Part shown: positions 17,006-25,844 of the stretch, in pieces
Numbering within the stretch: the first letter of the stretch is position 1
Layout: the number at the start of each line of letters is the position of its first letter
DNA from: Cellulophaga algicola DSM 14237
Lineage (GTDB): Bacteria > Bacteroidota > Bacteroidia > Flavobacteriales > Flavobacteriaceae
Length of the DNA: 64,000 nt
Direction of reading: 5' to 3'
Assembly: GCF_000186265.1 (NCBI RefSeq)
Contig: NC_014934.1
Span: forward strand, 2,604,001 to 2,668,000
Position numbers and translations under genes: made by a program
The notes under the pieces: model-generated
The model's database searches: none
What the model was told of the DNA's origin: nothing
What the model saw: only the letters and a program-made list of their open reading frames with translations

Positions 17006-17785
17006 TTATAGTTTAGAAAACATTGCTTGCATTTTTTCTTGCTCTTCTTCAGCTAAAACAGGATCAACTAAAATACGACCACTGTGCTCATCTGTAATAA
17101 TTTTTTTACGAGAAGCAATTTCTACTTGTACTTGTGGTGGAATAGTAAAGAAAGAACCTCCAGAAGCACCTCTTTCGATAGGTACAACCGCTAAACCATT
17201 TTTTACATTAGCACGAATACGTTTGTAAGCAATAACTAAACGATCTTCAATATCATTTTGATAATTTTCAGATTTAATTAAAAGTGCTTTCTCTTCTTTT
17301 TCAGTTTCAGCTAAAATGGCATTCAATTCACCCTTTTTATGCTTCAAGTGAGATTCTCTTTCAGAGTAACGCTCTTTTGTACTTGAAACAACTGTTTTTT
17401 TCTGATCTATTTGCGCTTTAAATTCTTTGATGTTCTTTTCAGCTAGTTGAATTTCTAATTCTTGAAATTCAATTTCTTTAGAAATAGAGTTAAACTCTCT
17501 ACTGTTACGAACATTTTTTTGTTGTTCAGTATATTTTTTCATCAATGTTTTAGCATCGTCAATCATGTTCTTCTTTGCAGTGATCTCATAATTGATTGTC
17601 TCAACATCAGTCTTAAGCTTTTCCATTCTAGTTTTCAGGCCTAATACTTCATCTTCTAAATCTTCAACCTCTAAAGGTAATTCACCTCTGATATTGCGTA
17701 TTTCGTCAACTCTAGAATCAATTAATTGCAAATCATACAACGCTCTTAATTTTTGCTCTACTGTTGTTTCTGTTTTTGTTGCCAT
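17006..17785 (-). CDS. Coiled-coil 'C4 zinc ribbon' family protein lacking the cysteines
   Basis: A 259-residue protein of the DUF164/CT398-like family: an antiparallel coiled coil (about residues 30-185, with YTEQQKNVRNSREFNSISKEIE) followed by the ribbon region with GLAVVPIERG, IPPQV and HSGRILV. In typical members this region holds two CxxC pairs. Here the equivalent positions read GASGGS and DEHSGR, so no zinc-binding cysteine remains. The protein has no cysteine at all. It is 3 bases downstream of the Nif3-like gene, a pairing often seen. Family role is uncertain; links to ribosome or flagellar/secretion chaperoning are only proposed. Confidence 0.85.
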   Translation of the reverse strand: MATKTETTVEQKLRALYDLQLIDSRVDEIRNIRGELPLEVEDLEDEVLGLKTRMEKLKTDVETINYEITAKKNMIDDAKTLMKKYTEQQKNVRNSREFNSISKEIEFQELEIQLAEKNIKEFKAQIDQKKTVVSSTKERYSERESHLKHKKGELNAILAETEKEEKALLIKSENYQNDIEDRLVIAYKRIRANVKNGLAVVPIERGASGGSFFTIPPQVQVEIASRKKIITDEHSGRILVDPVLAEEEQEKMQAMFSKL

Positions 17786-17788
17786 ATT

Positions 17789-18883
17789 TTAAAAATACTT
17801 GATGGGATTTGTTTTGCTTTCCGATAAACGGACTGCAAAATTAGGAATTTTTTTCGTAAGATAGTCAACTAATAAATTTTTTGTAAACTGCTCAGTTTCA
17901 TAGTGTCCGATATCTGCTAGAAGTATTTTGCCTTCAGCCTCATAAAATTGATGATATTTTAAGTCAGCAGTGATGAAAACATCAGCGTTTACAGCCTTTG
18001 CGGCGCTTATTGCAAAAGAACCGCTACCTCCAAGAACTGCTACAGTTTTTACTGGCTTGCCTAATAAATTTGAATGTCGAATGCATTTTACCTCCATTTT
18101 TTCTTTTAAGAAGTCTAAAAATTGGCTCTCAGGCATAGAATTTACAAATGTTCCATACATTCCTATGCCTATATTTTGATTTGTGTTTTCTAAAGTGGTG
18201 AGTTCATAAGCGACTTCTTCATAAGGATGATGTTCTAAAAGTACTTTGATTACATTTTGTTCAACTGCTTTTTCAAAAGTAATAGAAATTTGAGTTTCTT
18301 CTTCAAAATGTGTTTTTCCTATTTCTCCTTTTATTGGTTTTGCTTTTTCATTAGCTTTGTAGCTCCCAACACCATCAACAGTAAAACTACAATTACTATA
18401 ATTACCTATATTCCCTGCACCTGCTTTGTACAGTATTTTTTTTAGTTGTTCCGCATCATTCTTTGGAACATAAGTGCTAAGTTTTTTTATAGTTCCTTTT
18501 TGAGGAATTAGAATTTTAGAATTTTGCAGTCCTAAAACTTCACAAATTTTAGCATTTACTCCTTGGTCAGAATTATCTAAAGCGGTATGCATGCTGTAAA
18601 TAGAAATGTTATTTTGTATGGCTTTAATCACAACACGTTGCACGTAATTAGCTCCTGTGATTTTTTTTAGCCCACTAAAAATAATAGGATGAAAACTTAC
18701 TATTAAATTACAATTGGTAGCTATGGCTTCATCTACCACATTTTCTAATGTATCTAACGTAACAAGAATACCCGAAACTTCACTTTGTTGGTCTCCTACT
18801 AGAAGTCCTATATTATCAAAATCTTCTGCATATGCTAATGGGGCTAACTCTTCTAAAATGGCAATTACTTGTTTTACAATCAT
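17789..18883 (-). CDS. Nif3-like dinuclear metal-centre protein
   Basis: A 364-residue member of the Nif3/YbgI/YqfO family (toroid hexamer with two metals). N-terminal domain: APLAYAEDFDNIGLLVGD and NLIVSFHPIIFSG (metal ligands). The middle ~100 residues form the PII-like insertion of the long YqfO type. C-terminal domain: VLGGSGSFAISAAKAVNADV, DLKYHQFYEA and LLADIGHYETEQF with His/Glu ligands. The enzymatic role is unsettled; 'GTP cyclohydrolase I type 2' in databases is not well supported. It is upstream of and nearly contiguous with the cysteine-less coiled-coil gene. Confidence 0.92.
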   Translation of the reverse strand: MIVKQVIAILEELAPLAYAEDFDNIGLLVGDQQSEVSGILVTLDTLENVVDEAIATNCNLIVSFHPIIFSGLKKITGANYVQRVVIKAIQNNISIYSMHTALDNSDQGVNAKICEVLGLQNSKILIPQKGTIKKLSTYVPKNDAEQLKKILYKAGAGNIGNYSNCSFTVDGVGSYKANEKAKPIKGEIGKTHFEEETQISITFEKAVEQNVIKVLLEHHPYEEVAYELTTLENTNQNIGIGMYGTFVNSMPESQFLDFLKEKMEVKCIRHSNLLGKPVKTVAVLGGSGSFAISAAKAVNADVFITADLKYHQFYEAEGKILLADIGHYETEQFTKNLLVDYLTKKIPNFAVRLSESKTNPIKYF

Positions 18884-18934
18884 TTTCTAAGTTTATCTAT
18901 TATCCAAAGATAAAATATTATATTTTCGTTCTTG

Positions 18935-19936
18935 ATGCGCATACTAAGAATATTAGCTTTTCCAATTTCATTGATATATGCTTGCGTGGTGTATGTTCGT
19001 AATTTTTTATTTGACATTGGTTTTTTAAAATCTAGGGAATATAAGACACCTACCGTTTGTGTGGGAAACCTAAGTGTAGGTGGAACAGGAAAAACCCCTA
19101 TGATTGAATTTTTATTACAGACATTTCAAACTGATTATACTATAGCGGTATTAAGTAGGGGGTATGGTAGAAAATCTGATGGCTACCAAGTAGCTTCAGA
19201 AGTTTCTACGGTAGAGGTTTTAGGAGATGAGCCTTATCAAATTGCACAAAAATTTCCTGGGGTAACCGTTGCGGTAGATGCTAGCCGGCAAAATGGAATA
19301 ACGAAACTTGAGAGTACAGTAGCTCCAGATTTAATCTTATTAGATGATGCTTTTCAACATAGAAAGGTAACATCTAGATTTTCTATGTTGCTAACGGCTT
19401 ACGATAATCGCTATGTAACCGATTGGTATTTGCCTACAGGAAATCTTCGTGACAGCAAAAAAGAGGCGGGCAGGGCAGATATAATTATTGTAACAAAATG
19501 TCCAGAACACTTATCGGTAAAAGAACAAGAAAAAATAATTGGTGAAATTAAACCGATTAAAAAACAAAAGGTTTTGTTTAGCTATTTGCATTATAAAGAC
19601 CAATTAAATGGTTTAGATAAAGAGTTGCGCATGGCAGATATAAAAACCAAGAGAGTAACTTTAGTTACTGGTATAGCTAACCCAAAACCTTTATTAGCCT
19701 ATTTGTTGACAAAGGGTATTGTTGTAAAGCAACATCTAAACTTTAGAGATCATCACTTTTTCTCTGCCACTGAAATAGCAAATTTTAATGCTCAAGAATG
19801 TATTCTTACAACAGAAAAAGATTATGTTAGATTAAAAGGTAAGGTTGCTAATTTGTATTACATCTCCATAGAACATCAGTTTTTAAATAATGGAGGTGAA
19901 GTACTTAAAGAAGCTATTAAAACACTGCTTAAGTGA
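18935..19936 (+). CDS. lpxK: Tetraacyldisaccharide 4'-kinase
   Basis: Inner-membrane kinase adding the 4'-phosphate of lipid A; 333 residues from ATG 18935 (a TTG lies directly before it). An N-terminal membrane-associated helix (RILAFPISLIYACVVYVRNFLF), Walker A SVGGTGKTPM, SRGYGRKSDGY, and the LLDDAFQHRKV segment typical of LpxK are visible. The C-terminal part has ILTTEKDYVRL. It is divergent from the Nif3 gene and overlaps the hybrid kinase by 8 bases at the 3' end. This gene shows that the organism makes phosphorylated lipid A. Confidence 0.95.
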   Translation: MRILRILAFPISLIYACVVYVRNFLFDIGFLKSREYKTPTVCVGNLSVGGTGKTPMIEFLLQTFQTDYTIAVLSRGYGRKSDGYQVASEVSTVEVLGDEPYQIAQKFPGVTVAVDASRQNGITKLESTVAPDLILLDDAFQHRKVTSRFSMLLTAYDNRYVTDWYLPTGNLRDSKKEAGRADIIIVTKCPEHLSVKEQEKIIGEIKPIKKQKVLFSYLHYKDQLNGLDKELRMADIKTKRVTLVTGIANPKPLLAYLLTKGIVVKQHLNFRDHHFFSATEIANFNAQECILTTEKDYVRLKGKVANLYYISIEHQFLNNGGEVLKEAIKTLLK

Positions 19937-22142
19937 GTGGTTTTGGATTAAAAATGTTTTCTCCAATTTTTTGATAGAATACTTCAGGTTTAAACGGTTT
20001 AGTAACTACATCATTACATCCGGCCGCATAAAAACTCTCTAAACTATCATCAAGAGAAATTGCTGTTAGCGCTATGATAGGAGTGTGTCTGTTAAACTTA
20101 CGAATTAGAATTGTAGCTTCTTCGCCACTTATTCCAGGCATATGAATATCCATTAATATGGCATCGTATTTGGTTTGTGATACCATTTCTACAGCATCTG
20201 TGCCATTACTAGCAATGTCGCACGTCATTCCTTTTTTAATCAACATTTTTTTGGTGATGACTTGATTTATTTTGTTGTCTTCCACGATAAGTAAATGTAG
20301 TCCTTCAAAAACATATTCCTGAGGTTCAGCTTCAAGGCTAACGTCTTCAGTTGTACTGTTTTTACTTTTCATTTTCAATTCGAAGAAAAATGAGCTTCCG
20401 TTTCCTAACTCACTTTTTAAATCTATTTTGCTATTAAATAACCCTAATAAGCTTTTTACAATTGTTAAACCAAGACCTGTACCTCCGTACTCTCTATTTA
20501 TTTGTATAGAACCTTGTTCAAAGCTTTCAAAAATATTTGTAATTTGATCTTCAGATATGCCTATACCGGTGTCTTTGACTTCAAAGTAAATAACAACATC
20601 ATCTTCTACTTTGCTTAATAATTTAGCGATGACAGTTACTTCTCCTTTTTTTGTGAACTTCAATCCGTTTCCAACAAGGTTTATTAAAATTTGAGAAAGT
20701 TTCATGGAATCACTCAGAAGACTTTTTGGAATAGTATCATCGTAATCAAGTGAAATTTTAGTTTTATTTTCTTTAGCACTTTGTTGTAGTGAGCTAATTA
20801 CCTCTGAGAGAACTTTTTTAAGGCTGAACTCTGTATTTACAGCTTCTAGTTTATCTGCGTCAATTTTATTTAATTGTAAGATGTCATTGATAAAACTTAA
20901 CAGGTAGTCTCCAGAGAATTTTAAGGCCTTTAGATGTTCTTTCTGACTCTCACTCGGGTTCTCTTCAAGAAGTAAGTGGGTTAGGCCTGTTACCGCATAT
21001 AGTGGTGTGCGTAATTCGTGGCTAACTGTAGATAGGAAATTAGTTTTGGTTTCCATGGCTTTAACAGCAGCATCACGGGAAGCTTCTAATTCATTATTTT
21101 TAGTTTGCAGTAAATCGTTGGTTTTTAATTTAATTTGGTTATTTCTATATAATGAAACCGCCAGTAAAGAGATTATGGTTAAGAAAGCAGAGGTTAATAT
21201 AGCCGTTATTTCTGTTCTACTACTTGACGCTTTTAGCTGCTCATTTTCTCTAGTAAGGTTAGCAATGGTGTTTTTTTGTGTTTCAAAATAAATGTTATCA
21301 GCCTTTTTAGCTTCCGTTTTTATTTTAGTTTCGTTGTAAATAGAATCTTTTATTTGTACAAGATTTTTGTTGTAAAGTAAAGCTTTTTCGTATAAGCTAA
21401 GTTTTTCACTAGTATCTGCTAGATATTGATTTAATTCTAGTATTTCATAATAAAAATCATTCTTCGTAGCAATCTCTAAACCTTGAAGCGCATATTCAAT
21501 ACCTTTCTCTGGGTTGTTAGTTTTTGAATTTAATAATGCAAGTCCTAAAAATGCTCTTGAAGCAATATAGTCTTTTTCATTAGTGTCATTATTAACAATA
21601 AGCGAGTTAAAGTTTTTTTCAGCTTCACTATATTTTGGTAATTCTAGGTATATAAAACCCTTTGCTAATAAAATATGTAATGTTAGATTTCTAACATTAG
21701 TAATTTTGTTAGCCTTGTCTAGTTCATGATTTGCTAGATAATATTTTTGGTCTTTTATTAAGTGTAAGGCATCTATATATCTGTGGGTGGCACTACCATA
21801 AGGGTATTCGGAATCTTTTAAAAGAACGTCTGCTCTTTGCCAAAGCTGTATGGATTGATCTGTTTTGTCGAGCTTTAAGTATAGCAATGCTAATTCATGA
21901 TAGCAATCTATGATTGCTTTTATGTCTTCTAGTTTTTCAGCTTTTTTTAATGCTTTGTAGATAGATTCTAATGATAGATCTAGCTTGTCTTGGTTTTTAT
22001 AAGTTTGTGCTACAATAAAGTAATCTTCTATTTCTTTGTAGGTAGCCGTTGAGTCTTGGGAAAATGTAGTTTGCCAAAAGAATAAGGCAAAAAGGAGTGC
22101 CATTTTAGAATTAAGACTGCTATGTAGGTTTTTTATCTTCAA
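19929..22142 (-). CDS. TPR-containing hybrid sensor histidine kinase/response regulator (TTG start)
   Basis: A 737-residue hybrid kinase. Signal peptide 1-29; TPR-like helices about 35-290 (periplasmic sensor); membrane helix 311-332; HisKA with phospho-acceptor His375 (STVSHELRTP); HATPase with N box NLVGNGLKF, G1 DTGIGIS and G2 GGTGLGLTI; C-terminal receiver (LLIVEDNKINQ) with Asp665 in LMDIHMPG. No DNA-binding output domain is present, so a partner must carry the signal on. The start is a TTG inside the GAPDH stop (TTGA), because no in-frame ATG exists before residue 14. The ligand is unknown. Overlap with lpxK is 8 bases. Confidence 0.9.
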   Translation of the reverse strand: MKIKNLHSSLNSKMALLFALFFWQTTFSQDSTATYKEIEDYFIVAQTYKNQDKLDLSLESIYKALKKAEKLEDIKAIIDCYHELALLYLKLDKTDQSIQLWQRADVLLKDSEYPYGSATHRYIDALHLIKDQKYYLANHELDKANKITNVRNLTLHILLAKGFIYLELPKYSEAEKNFNSLIVNNDTNEKDYIASRAFLGLALLNSKTNNPEKGIEYALQGLEIATKNDFYYEILELNQYLADTSEKLSLYEKALLYNKNLVQIKDSIYNETKIKTEAKKADNIYFETQKNTIANLTRENEQLKASSSRTEITAILTSAFLTIISLLAVSLYRNNQIKLKTNDLLQTKNNELEASRDAAVKAMETKTNFLSTVSHELRTPLYAVTGLTHLLLEENPSESQKEHLKALKFSGDYLLSFINDILQLNKIDADKLEAVNTEFSLKKVLSEVISSLQQSAKENKTKISLDYDDTIPKSLLSDSMKLSQILINLVGNGLKFTKKGEVTVIAKLLSKVEDDVVIYFEVKDTGIGISEDQITNIFESFEQGSIQINREYGGTGLGLTIVKSLLGLFNSKIDLKSELGNGSSFFFELKMKSKNSTTEDVSLEAEPQEYVFEGLHLLIVEDNKINQVITKKMLIKKGMTCDIASNGTDAVEMVSQTKYDAILMDIHMPGISGEEATILIRKFNRHTPIIALTAISLDDSLESFYAAGCNDVVTKPFKPEVFYQKIGENIFNPKPLT

Positions 22143-23152
22143 AGGTATGATTTGTCTTGGATCAATTTAATTAAATCTATTAATCTGCTGCTGTATCCTG
22201 TTTCGTTATCGTACCAACCAATGATTTTAACCATTTTTCCTAAGACAGATGTCATTAGAGAATCAAACGTACAAGAGTAGCAACTATTGTTTACATCTAT
22301 AGAAACTATAGGATCTTCAGTGTAAAAAAGTATATTTTTTAGAGAATTTTCAGAAATCTCCTTAAATGTATTATTTATTTCTTCAATACTAGTTTCTTTT
22401 TTTACGTTAAAAGTAATATCTGTTAATGATCCGTTTGGTACAGGAACACGTATACCGCAGCCACCAATAAGACCGTCTAATTCAGGAAATATCTTAGTTA
22501 ATGCTTTAGCCGCACCAGTAGTGGTAGGTACTATAGATTGGCCTGCAGCACGAGCTCTTCTTAAATCTCTATGCGGTTGATCATGTAAGCTTTGATCTGT
22601 GGTGTAAGAATGAATCGTAGTTATATACGCTTGTTCTACGCCACAGAGGTCATTAATTACTTTTATCATTGGAGCCGCATTATTTGTAGTGCACGAAGCA
22701 TTTGAAATAATATGGTCTTCTGCCGTAAGTAGATGATCGTTTACACCAATAACAATCATTTTAATACTGTCATCGTCTGGTGGAACCGATAAGATCACCT
22801 TTTTAGCTCCGTTTTTTAGGTGCGCATTTAACTGTTCTCTTGATTTAAATTTCCCTGTAGCTTCTACGACAATATCTACGTTATACTTGCCCCAATCTAT
22901 ATCTTCTGGTGAAGATTGGTTGAGTATCTGTATTGTTTTAGATGTCTCTATCGTAATTGTATCTTCAGTATGGCTTATTTTGTAAGGGAAAATACCATGG
23001 ATACTATCATATTTTAATAAATGAGCTAAAGTCTCGGTATTTGCTAAATCATTTATAGCAACAACATTTAAGTTAGGATGTGCTTGAAGCAGTCTAAAAA
23101 ATGTTCTACCAATTCTACCAAAACCATTGATACCGATGTTAATTTGTTTCAT
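22139..23152 (-). CDS. gap: Glyceraldehyde-3-phosphate dehydrogenase, type I
   Basis: NAD(P)-dependent glycolytic/gluconeogenic enzyme, 337 residues. N-terminal INGFGRIGRTFFR Rossmann motif; catalytic Cys154 in SNASCTTNNAAPM (usual SCTTN; the following C/L is N/A here); HSYTTDQSLHDQPHRDLRRA and PTTTGAAKA segments present. The C-terminal WYDNETGYSSRL is typical. It overlaps by 4 bases with the downstream hybrid kinase gene. A second gap gene elsewhere in the genome would not be surprising. Linkage to a sensor kinase is unusual for a central enzyme. Confidence 0.94.
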   Translation of the reverse strand: MKQINIGINGFGRIGRTFFRLLQAHPNLNVVAINDLANTETLAHLLKYDSIHGIFPYKISHTEDTITIETSKTIQILNQSSPEDIDWGKYNVDIVVEATGKFKSREQLNAHLKNGAKKVILSVPPDDDSIKMIVIGVNDHLLTAEDHIISNASCTTNNAAPMIKVINDLCGVEQAYITTIHSYTTDQSLHDQPHRDLRRARAAGQSIVPTTTGAAKALTKIFPELDGLIGGCGIRVPVPNGSLTDITFNVKKETSIEEINNTFKEISENSLKNILFYTEDPIVSIDVNNSCYSCTFDSLMTSVLGKMVKIIGWYDNETGYSSRLIDLIKLIQDKSYL

Positions 23153-23228
23153 AACTACATTAATCTGTCTGTATCATTTTGCAGTTTATAAAAAGACATA
23201 AAATGAGACTAGATCTGATAAAATAAAT

Positions 23229-24104
23229 TTAATGGATATGCTTATGTGCTTTATATGAAGATCTAACGAGCGCACCACTTTCTACGTGTCTAAAGCCCAT
23301 TTCTAATCCTATTTCTTCATATTTTTTGAATTGTTCTGGCGTAATAAACTCTTTTACGGGTAAATGTTTTTTACTGGGTTGTAAATATTGACCAATAGTG
23401 ATTACATCTACATTAACACCTCTTAAATCTTTCATGGTTTGGATAACCTCTTCTTCAAGTTCTCCTAAGCCAAGCATGATACCAGATTTTGTTCTGTTAA
23501 TACCATTAGCGCCTAAATAGCGAAGCACTTCAAGACTACGTTCGTATTTAGCTTGTATTCTAACCTCTCTTGTTAGTCTTTTTACCGTTTCCATATTATG
23601 AGAAACTACTTCTGGATTAACGGCTATAATACGGTCTAAGTGTGTTTCAATACCTTGAAAATCAGGAATTAATGTTTCAAGTGTTGTTTTGGGGTTCATT
23701 CTACGAATAGCTTTTACCGTTTCTGCCCAGATAATAGATCCCATATCTTTAATGTCATCTCTATCTACAGAAGTAATAACAGCATGTTTAATTTCCATTA
23801 TTTTAATAGAACGAGCAACTTTTTCTGGCTCTTCCCAATCCACATCTTCTGGTCTGCCCGTTTTTACACCACAGAAACCACATGAGCGAGTACAAACATT
23901 ACCTAAAATCATAAATGTAGCAGTCCCTTCTCCCCAGCATTCACCCATATTTGGGCAACTGCCCGATGTGCAAATGGTGTGTAAATTGTATTTGTCTACT
24001 AATCCTCGAAGTTGTGTATATTTCTTTCCTGTAGGTAGTTTTACGCGTAACCATTTCGGTTTTCCTTGTGGTGGTAAAACACTTTTTACTGCGCTATCGC
24101 TCAT
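23229..24104 (-). CDS. lipA: Lipoyl synthase
   Basis: Radical SAM enzyme that inserts two sulfurs into octanoyl groups of E2 and GcvH proteins. It has 291 residues from ATG 24104 (a TTG at 24110 is less likely). Auxiliary cluster [13 protein letters not shown] (C-x4-C-x5-C) and radical SAM cluster [10 protein letters not shown] (C-x3-C-x2-C) are both present, as is the C-terminal R-S-S-Y motif in [11 protein letters not shown] -7 box TATATTTG lies 14 bases before this ATG. lipB is not in the window. Confidence 0.95.
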   Translation of the reverse strand: MSDSAVKSVLPPQGKPKWLRVKLPTGKKYTQLRGLVDKYNLHTICTSGSCPNMGECWGEGTATFMILGNVCTRSCGFCGVKTGRPEDVDWEEPEKVARSIKIMEIKHAVITSVDRDDIKDMGSIIWAETVKAIRRMNPKTTLETLIPDFQGIETHLDRIIAVNPEVVSHNMETVKRLTREVRIQAKYERSLEVLRYLGANGINRTKSGIMLGLGELEEEVIQTMKDLRGVNVDVITIGQYLQPSKKHLPVKEFITPEQFKKYEEIGLEMGFRHVESGALVRSSYKAHKHIH

Positions 24105-24118
24105 CTTCAATTTTTATG

Positions 24119-24126
24119 CAAATATA
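24119..24126 (-). promoter_or_regulatory. TAnnTTTG -7 box, lipA
   Basis: On the minus strand the sequence is TATATTTG, 14 bases upstream of the lipA ATG at 24104, matching the phylum -7 consensus. Confidence 0.45.
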
Positions 24127-24203
24127 CAAAGAATTTTAGGTTCTTATTGTTTTTGAAAAAGGGGATATAACGAGTATTTTGAAAAGATGAAAAATATAAA
24201 ACT

Positions 24204-24770
24204 TTAAGATTTAGCACCTTTAATCGCGGATGCTAAAAGTTTTTTTGCTCTTAAAAGTTTGACTTTTACATTGTTAATGGGTTCATTAAGTAACGTCGCT
24301 ATATCAGCATAGCTTAGCTCATTAAAATATCTGAGATTAATTACTTTTTGATAATGTGGCTTTAGCCCTTTAATATGCTCTAGGAGTGTAGCAAGATTTT
24401 GCTGATTTATGAGTTGATCTTCTGCAGAAGGACTGTCATCTAATACTTTTTTTATAGCATCAGCGCTACTGTCGGTTTTTTCTAAAATATTACGCTTACT
24501 TTTTCTGATAAGATCTACATGAATATTTTTAGAAATAGTAATCAGCCAAGTTTTAAACTGATAGCTTTCGTCATACGTGTTTATTTTGTCAAAAGCTTTT
24601 GAAAATGTTTGAATGGTAATGTCTTCAGCGTCATTTTCATTTTTGGTGCGTTGTAGTTGAAAACTGTACACATCATTCCAAAAAGAATCTAACAACAAAC
24701 TAAAAGCAATCTGATTTCCTGCTTTAGCTTTTGCTATGGATTCTTGTAATTTGTCTGTGGGTTTGTCCAA
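24204..24770 (-). CDS. ECF-type RNA polymerase sigma factor (1)
   Basis: A 188-residue ECF sigma factor. Region 2 (NDVYSFQLQRTKNENDAEDI... FSKAFDKI, with FKTWLITISKN) and region 4 (LRYFNELSYADIATLLNEP, VKVKLLRAKKLL helix-turn-helix) are clear. No anti-sigma gene is adjacent: the next gene downstream is lipA, and upstream comes a small cysteine-rich membrane protein. Whether that protein controls it is unknown. The other ECF gene at 25845-26411 has an own anti-sigma partner. Confidence 0.9.
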   Translation of the reverse strand: MDKPTDKLQESIAKAKAGNQIAFSLLLDSFWNDVYSFQLQRTKNENDAEDITIQTFSKAFDKINTYDESYQFKTWLITISKNIHVDLIRKSKRNILEKTDSSADAIKKVLDDSPSAEDQLINQQNLATLLEHIKGLKPHYQKVINLRYFNELSYADIATLLNEPINNVKVKLLRAKKLLASAIKGAKS

Positions 24771-24797
24771 ATCAAATTGTTAATGAACTTCAGTGAT

Positions 24798-25010
24798 TTA
24801 TGACTGAAGCTCGGAAGAAGTATCTTTTTTACAATCTTGTTCGTTTGGCAGTTTGCCACAAAAACCACAAGCTTCTCCTTCTTTATTTAAAAACGGACTC
24901 TGACTAGCGCAAGTTCCTGCAAATTCCCCATCTTTTTTTGACCATATTTTAATTGCAATACCTGCAAATGCAAGTGCTAACAATCCTATGGTTAATAAAA
25001 CTAACTTCAT
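24798..25010 (-). CDS. Small membrane protein with cysteine-rich tail
   Basis: A 70-residue protein from ATG 25010: one N-terminal membrane helix (KLVLLTIGLLALAFAGIAIKIW) and a short tail with four cysteines in CASQSPFLNKEGEACGFCG and one further Cys in EQDCKK. I know similar uncharacterised proteins in Flavobacteriia, but no function. The cysteines could bind metal or form disulfides. A TTG at 25028 would extend it, but a -7 box covers that position. It lies 27 bases upstream of the ECF gene on the same strand. Confidence 0.7.
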   Translation of the reverse strand: MKLVLLTIGLLALAFAGIAIKIWSKKDGEFAGTCASQSPFLNKEGEACGFCGKLPNEQDCKKDTSSELQS

Positions 25011-25025
25011 GATAAAATATTTGTA

Positions 25026-25033
25026 CAAAGGTA
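25026..25033 (-). promoter_or_regulatory. TAnnTTTG -7 box, small cysteine-rich protein
   Basis: TACCTTTG on the minus strand, 15 bases before ATG 25010. It supports that ATG over the upstream TTG and suggests that this gene and the ECF gene after it share a promoter. Confidence 0.45.
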
Positions 25034-25081
25034 CAAATATTTTATCTTTTGAATGTTTTAATGTAAAAAAAACAGTGTTCT

Positions 25082-25840
25082 TTAAAAAGCGATATTCGCT
25101 ACTATATTGTCTACTGTAGGGGTTTCATTACCGCCTTCTTGTTCTATCGTAATATAGCCTACTGCATCTTTAGAGTAAGGAATGGCTAATAAATTATCTT
25201 TGGCTCCAGCTTCTCCAATAACACCAAGATTTAGCATTTTGCCATTTACTTCTGCCCACATTTGTAAACATTGACCCTCCTCTAGATGGGGAAGATTTTG
25301 TACATTAATGTAAGATAATTTTTTAACAGGGTTTACATAAGCTACAGCTTTTAAATCTTTAGCTTTTTTGTTTCCCGTAAGTTTGTATTGTTTAGTATCT
25401 GGATTGTTTAATACAATAAATTGATTTCTGACATCTTCTAAGCGCTCCTTCATATCAGCTTCTAAAAGCTTAATCTGATTGGTAACCATAGAATTCTCTT
25501 CTTGTAAATTTAAATTCTGATTGTAAAAGAAATAAGAAGCTGAAGCAAATAATAATGCGACAACGCTAGCAGCAACCGCATAACTCATAAACTTTCTTCT
25601 GGTTGAGTTTTGTGCTTTAATTCTGTTTAAAATTTGTTCTTTTAAACCTTCTGGTGTTTTCACAGCATAAGATTTAGCAAACTCTTCTAAGTTATCTTGT
25701 AACTCAGTGTAGATTTTTCTAACCTCTGGGTACATGGCAATATAGCGCTCTACTTGTAGCGTTTCTAAATCTGTTGTTGTACCTAATAAATACTTTTCAA
25801 GAAGATCAGTATCTAAAAATAATTTGATTTTTTCTTTCAT
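25082..25840 (-). CDS. Anti-sigma factor, RskA-like
   Basis: A 252-residue membrane anti-sigma factor. The N-terminal cytoplasmic part (LEKYLLGTTTDLETLQVERYIAMYPEV) is the anti-sigma domain; the membrane helix is about residues 85-106; a short coiled coil and a periplasmic RskA-type beta domain follow (YNPV-like AYVNPVKKLSYINVQNLP, QCLQMWAEVNGKM, GYITIEQEGG). It sits 4 bases after the ECF gene at 25845-26411, a standard sigma/anti-sigma operon, so it very probably sequesters that sigma factor. The activating signal is unknown. Confidence 0.9.
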   Translation of the reverse strand: MKEKIKLFLDTDLLEKYLLGTTTDLETLQVERYIAMYPEVRKIYTELQDNLEEFAKSYAVKTPEGLKEQILNRIKAQNSTRRKFMSYAVAASVVALLFASASYFFYNQNLNLQEENSMVTNQIKLLEADMKERLEDVRNQFIVLNNPDTKQYKLTGNKKAKDLKAVAYVNPVKKLSYINVQNLPHLEEGQCLQMWAEVNGKMLNLGVIGEAGAKDNLLAIPYSKDAVGYITIEQEGGNETPTVDNIVANIAF

Positions 25841-25844
25841 AATC

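Noticed and set aside
23689-24156. 155-codon plus-strand open frame opposite lipA
   Set aside because: It mirrors the conserved lipA coding sequence, shows no family motif, and has no promoter or partner genes.
24798-25028. TTG 25028 as start of the cysteine-rich small protein
   Set aside because: The -7 box TACCTTTG (25033-25026) covers this codon, so the transcript starts after it; ATG 25010 gives a standard membrane helix.
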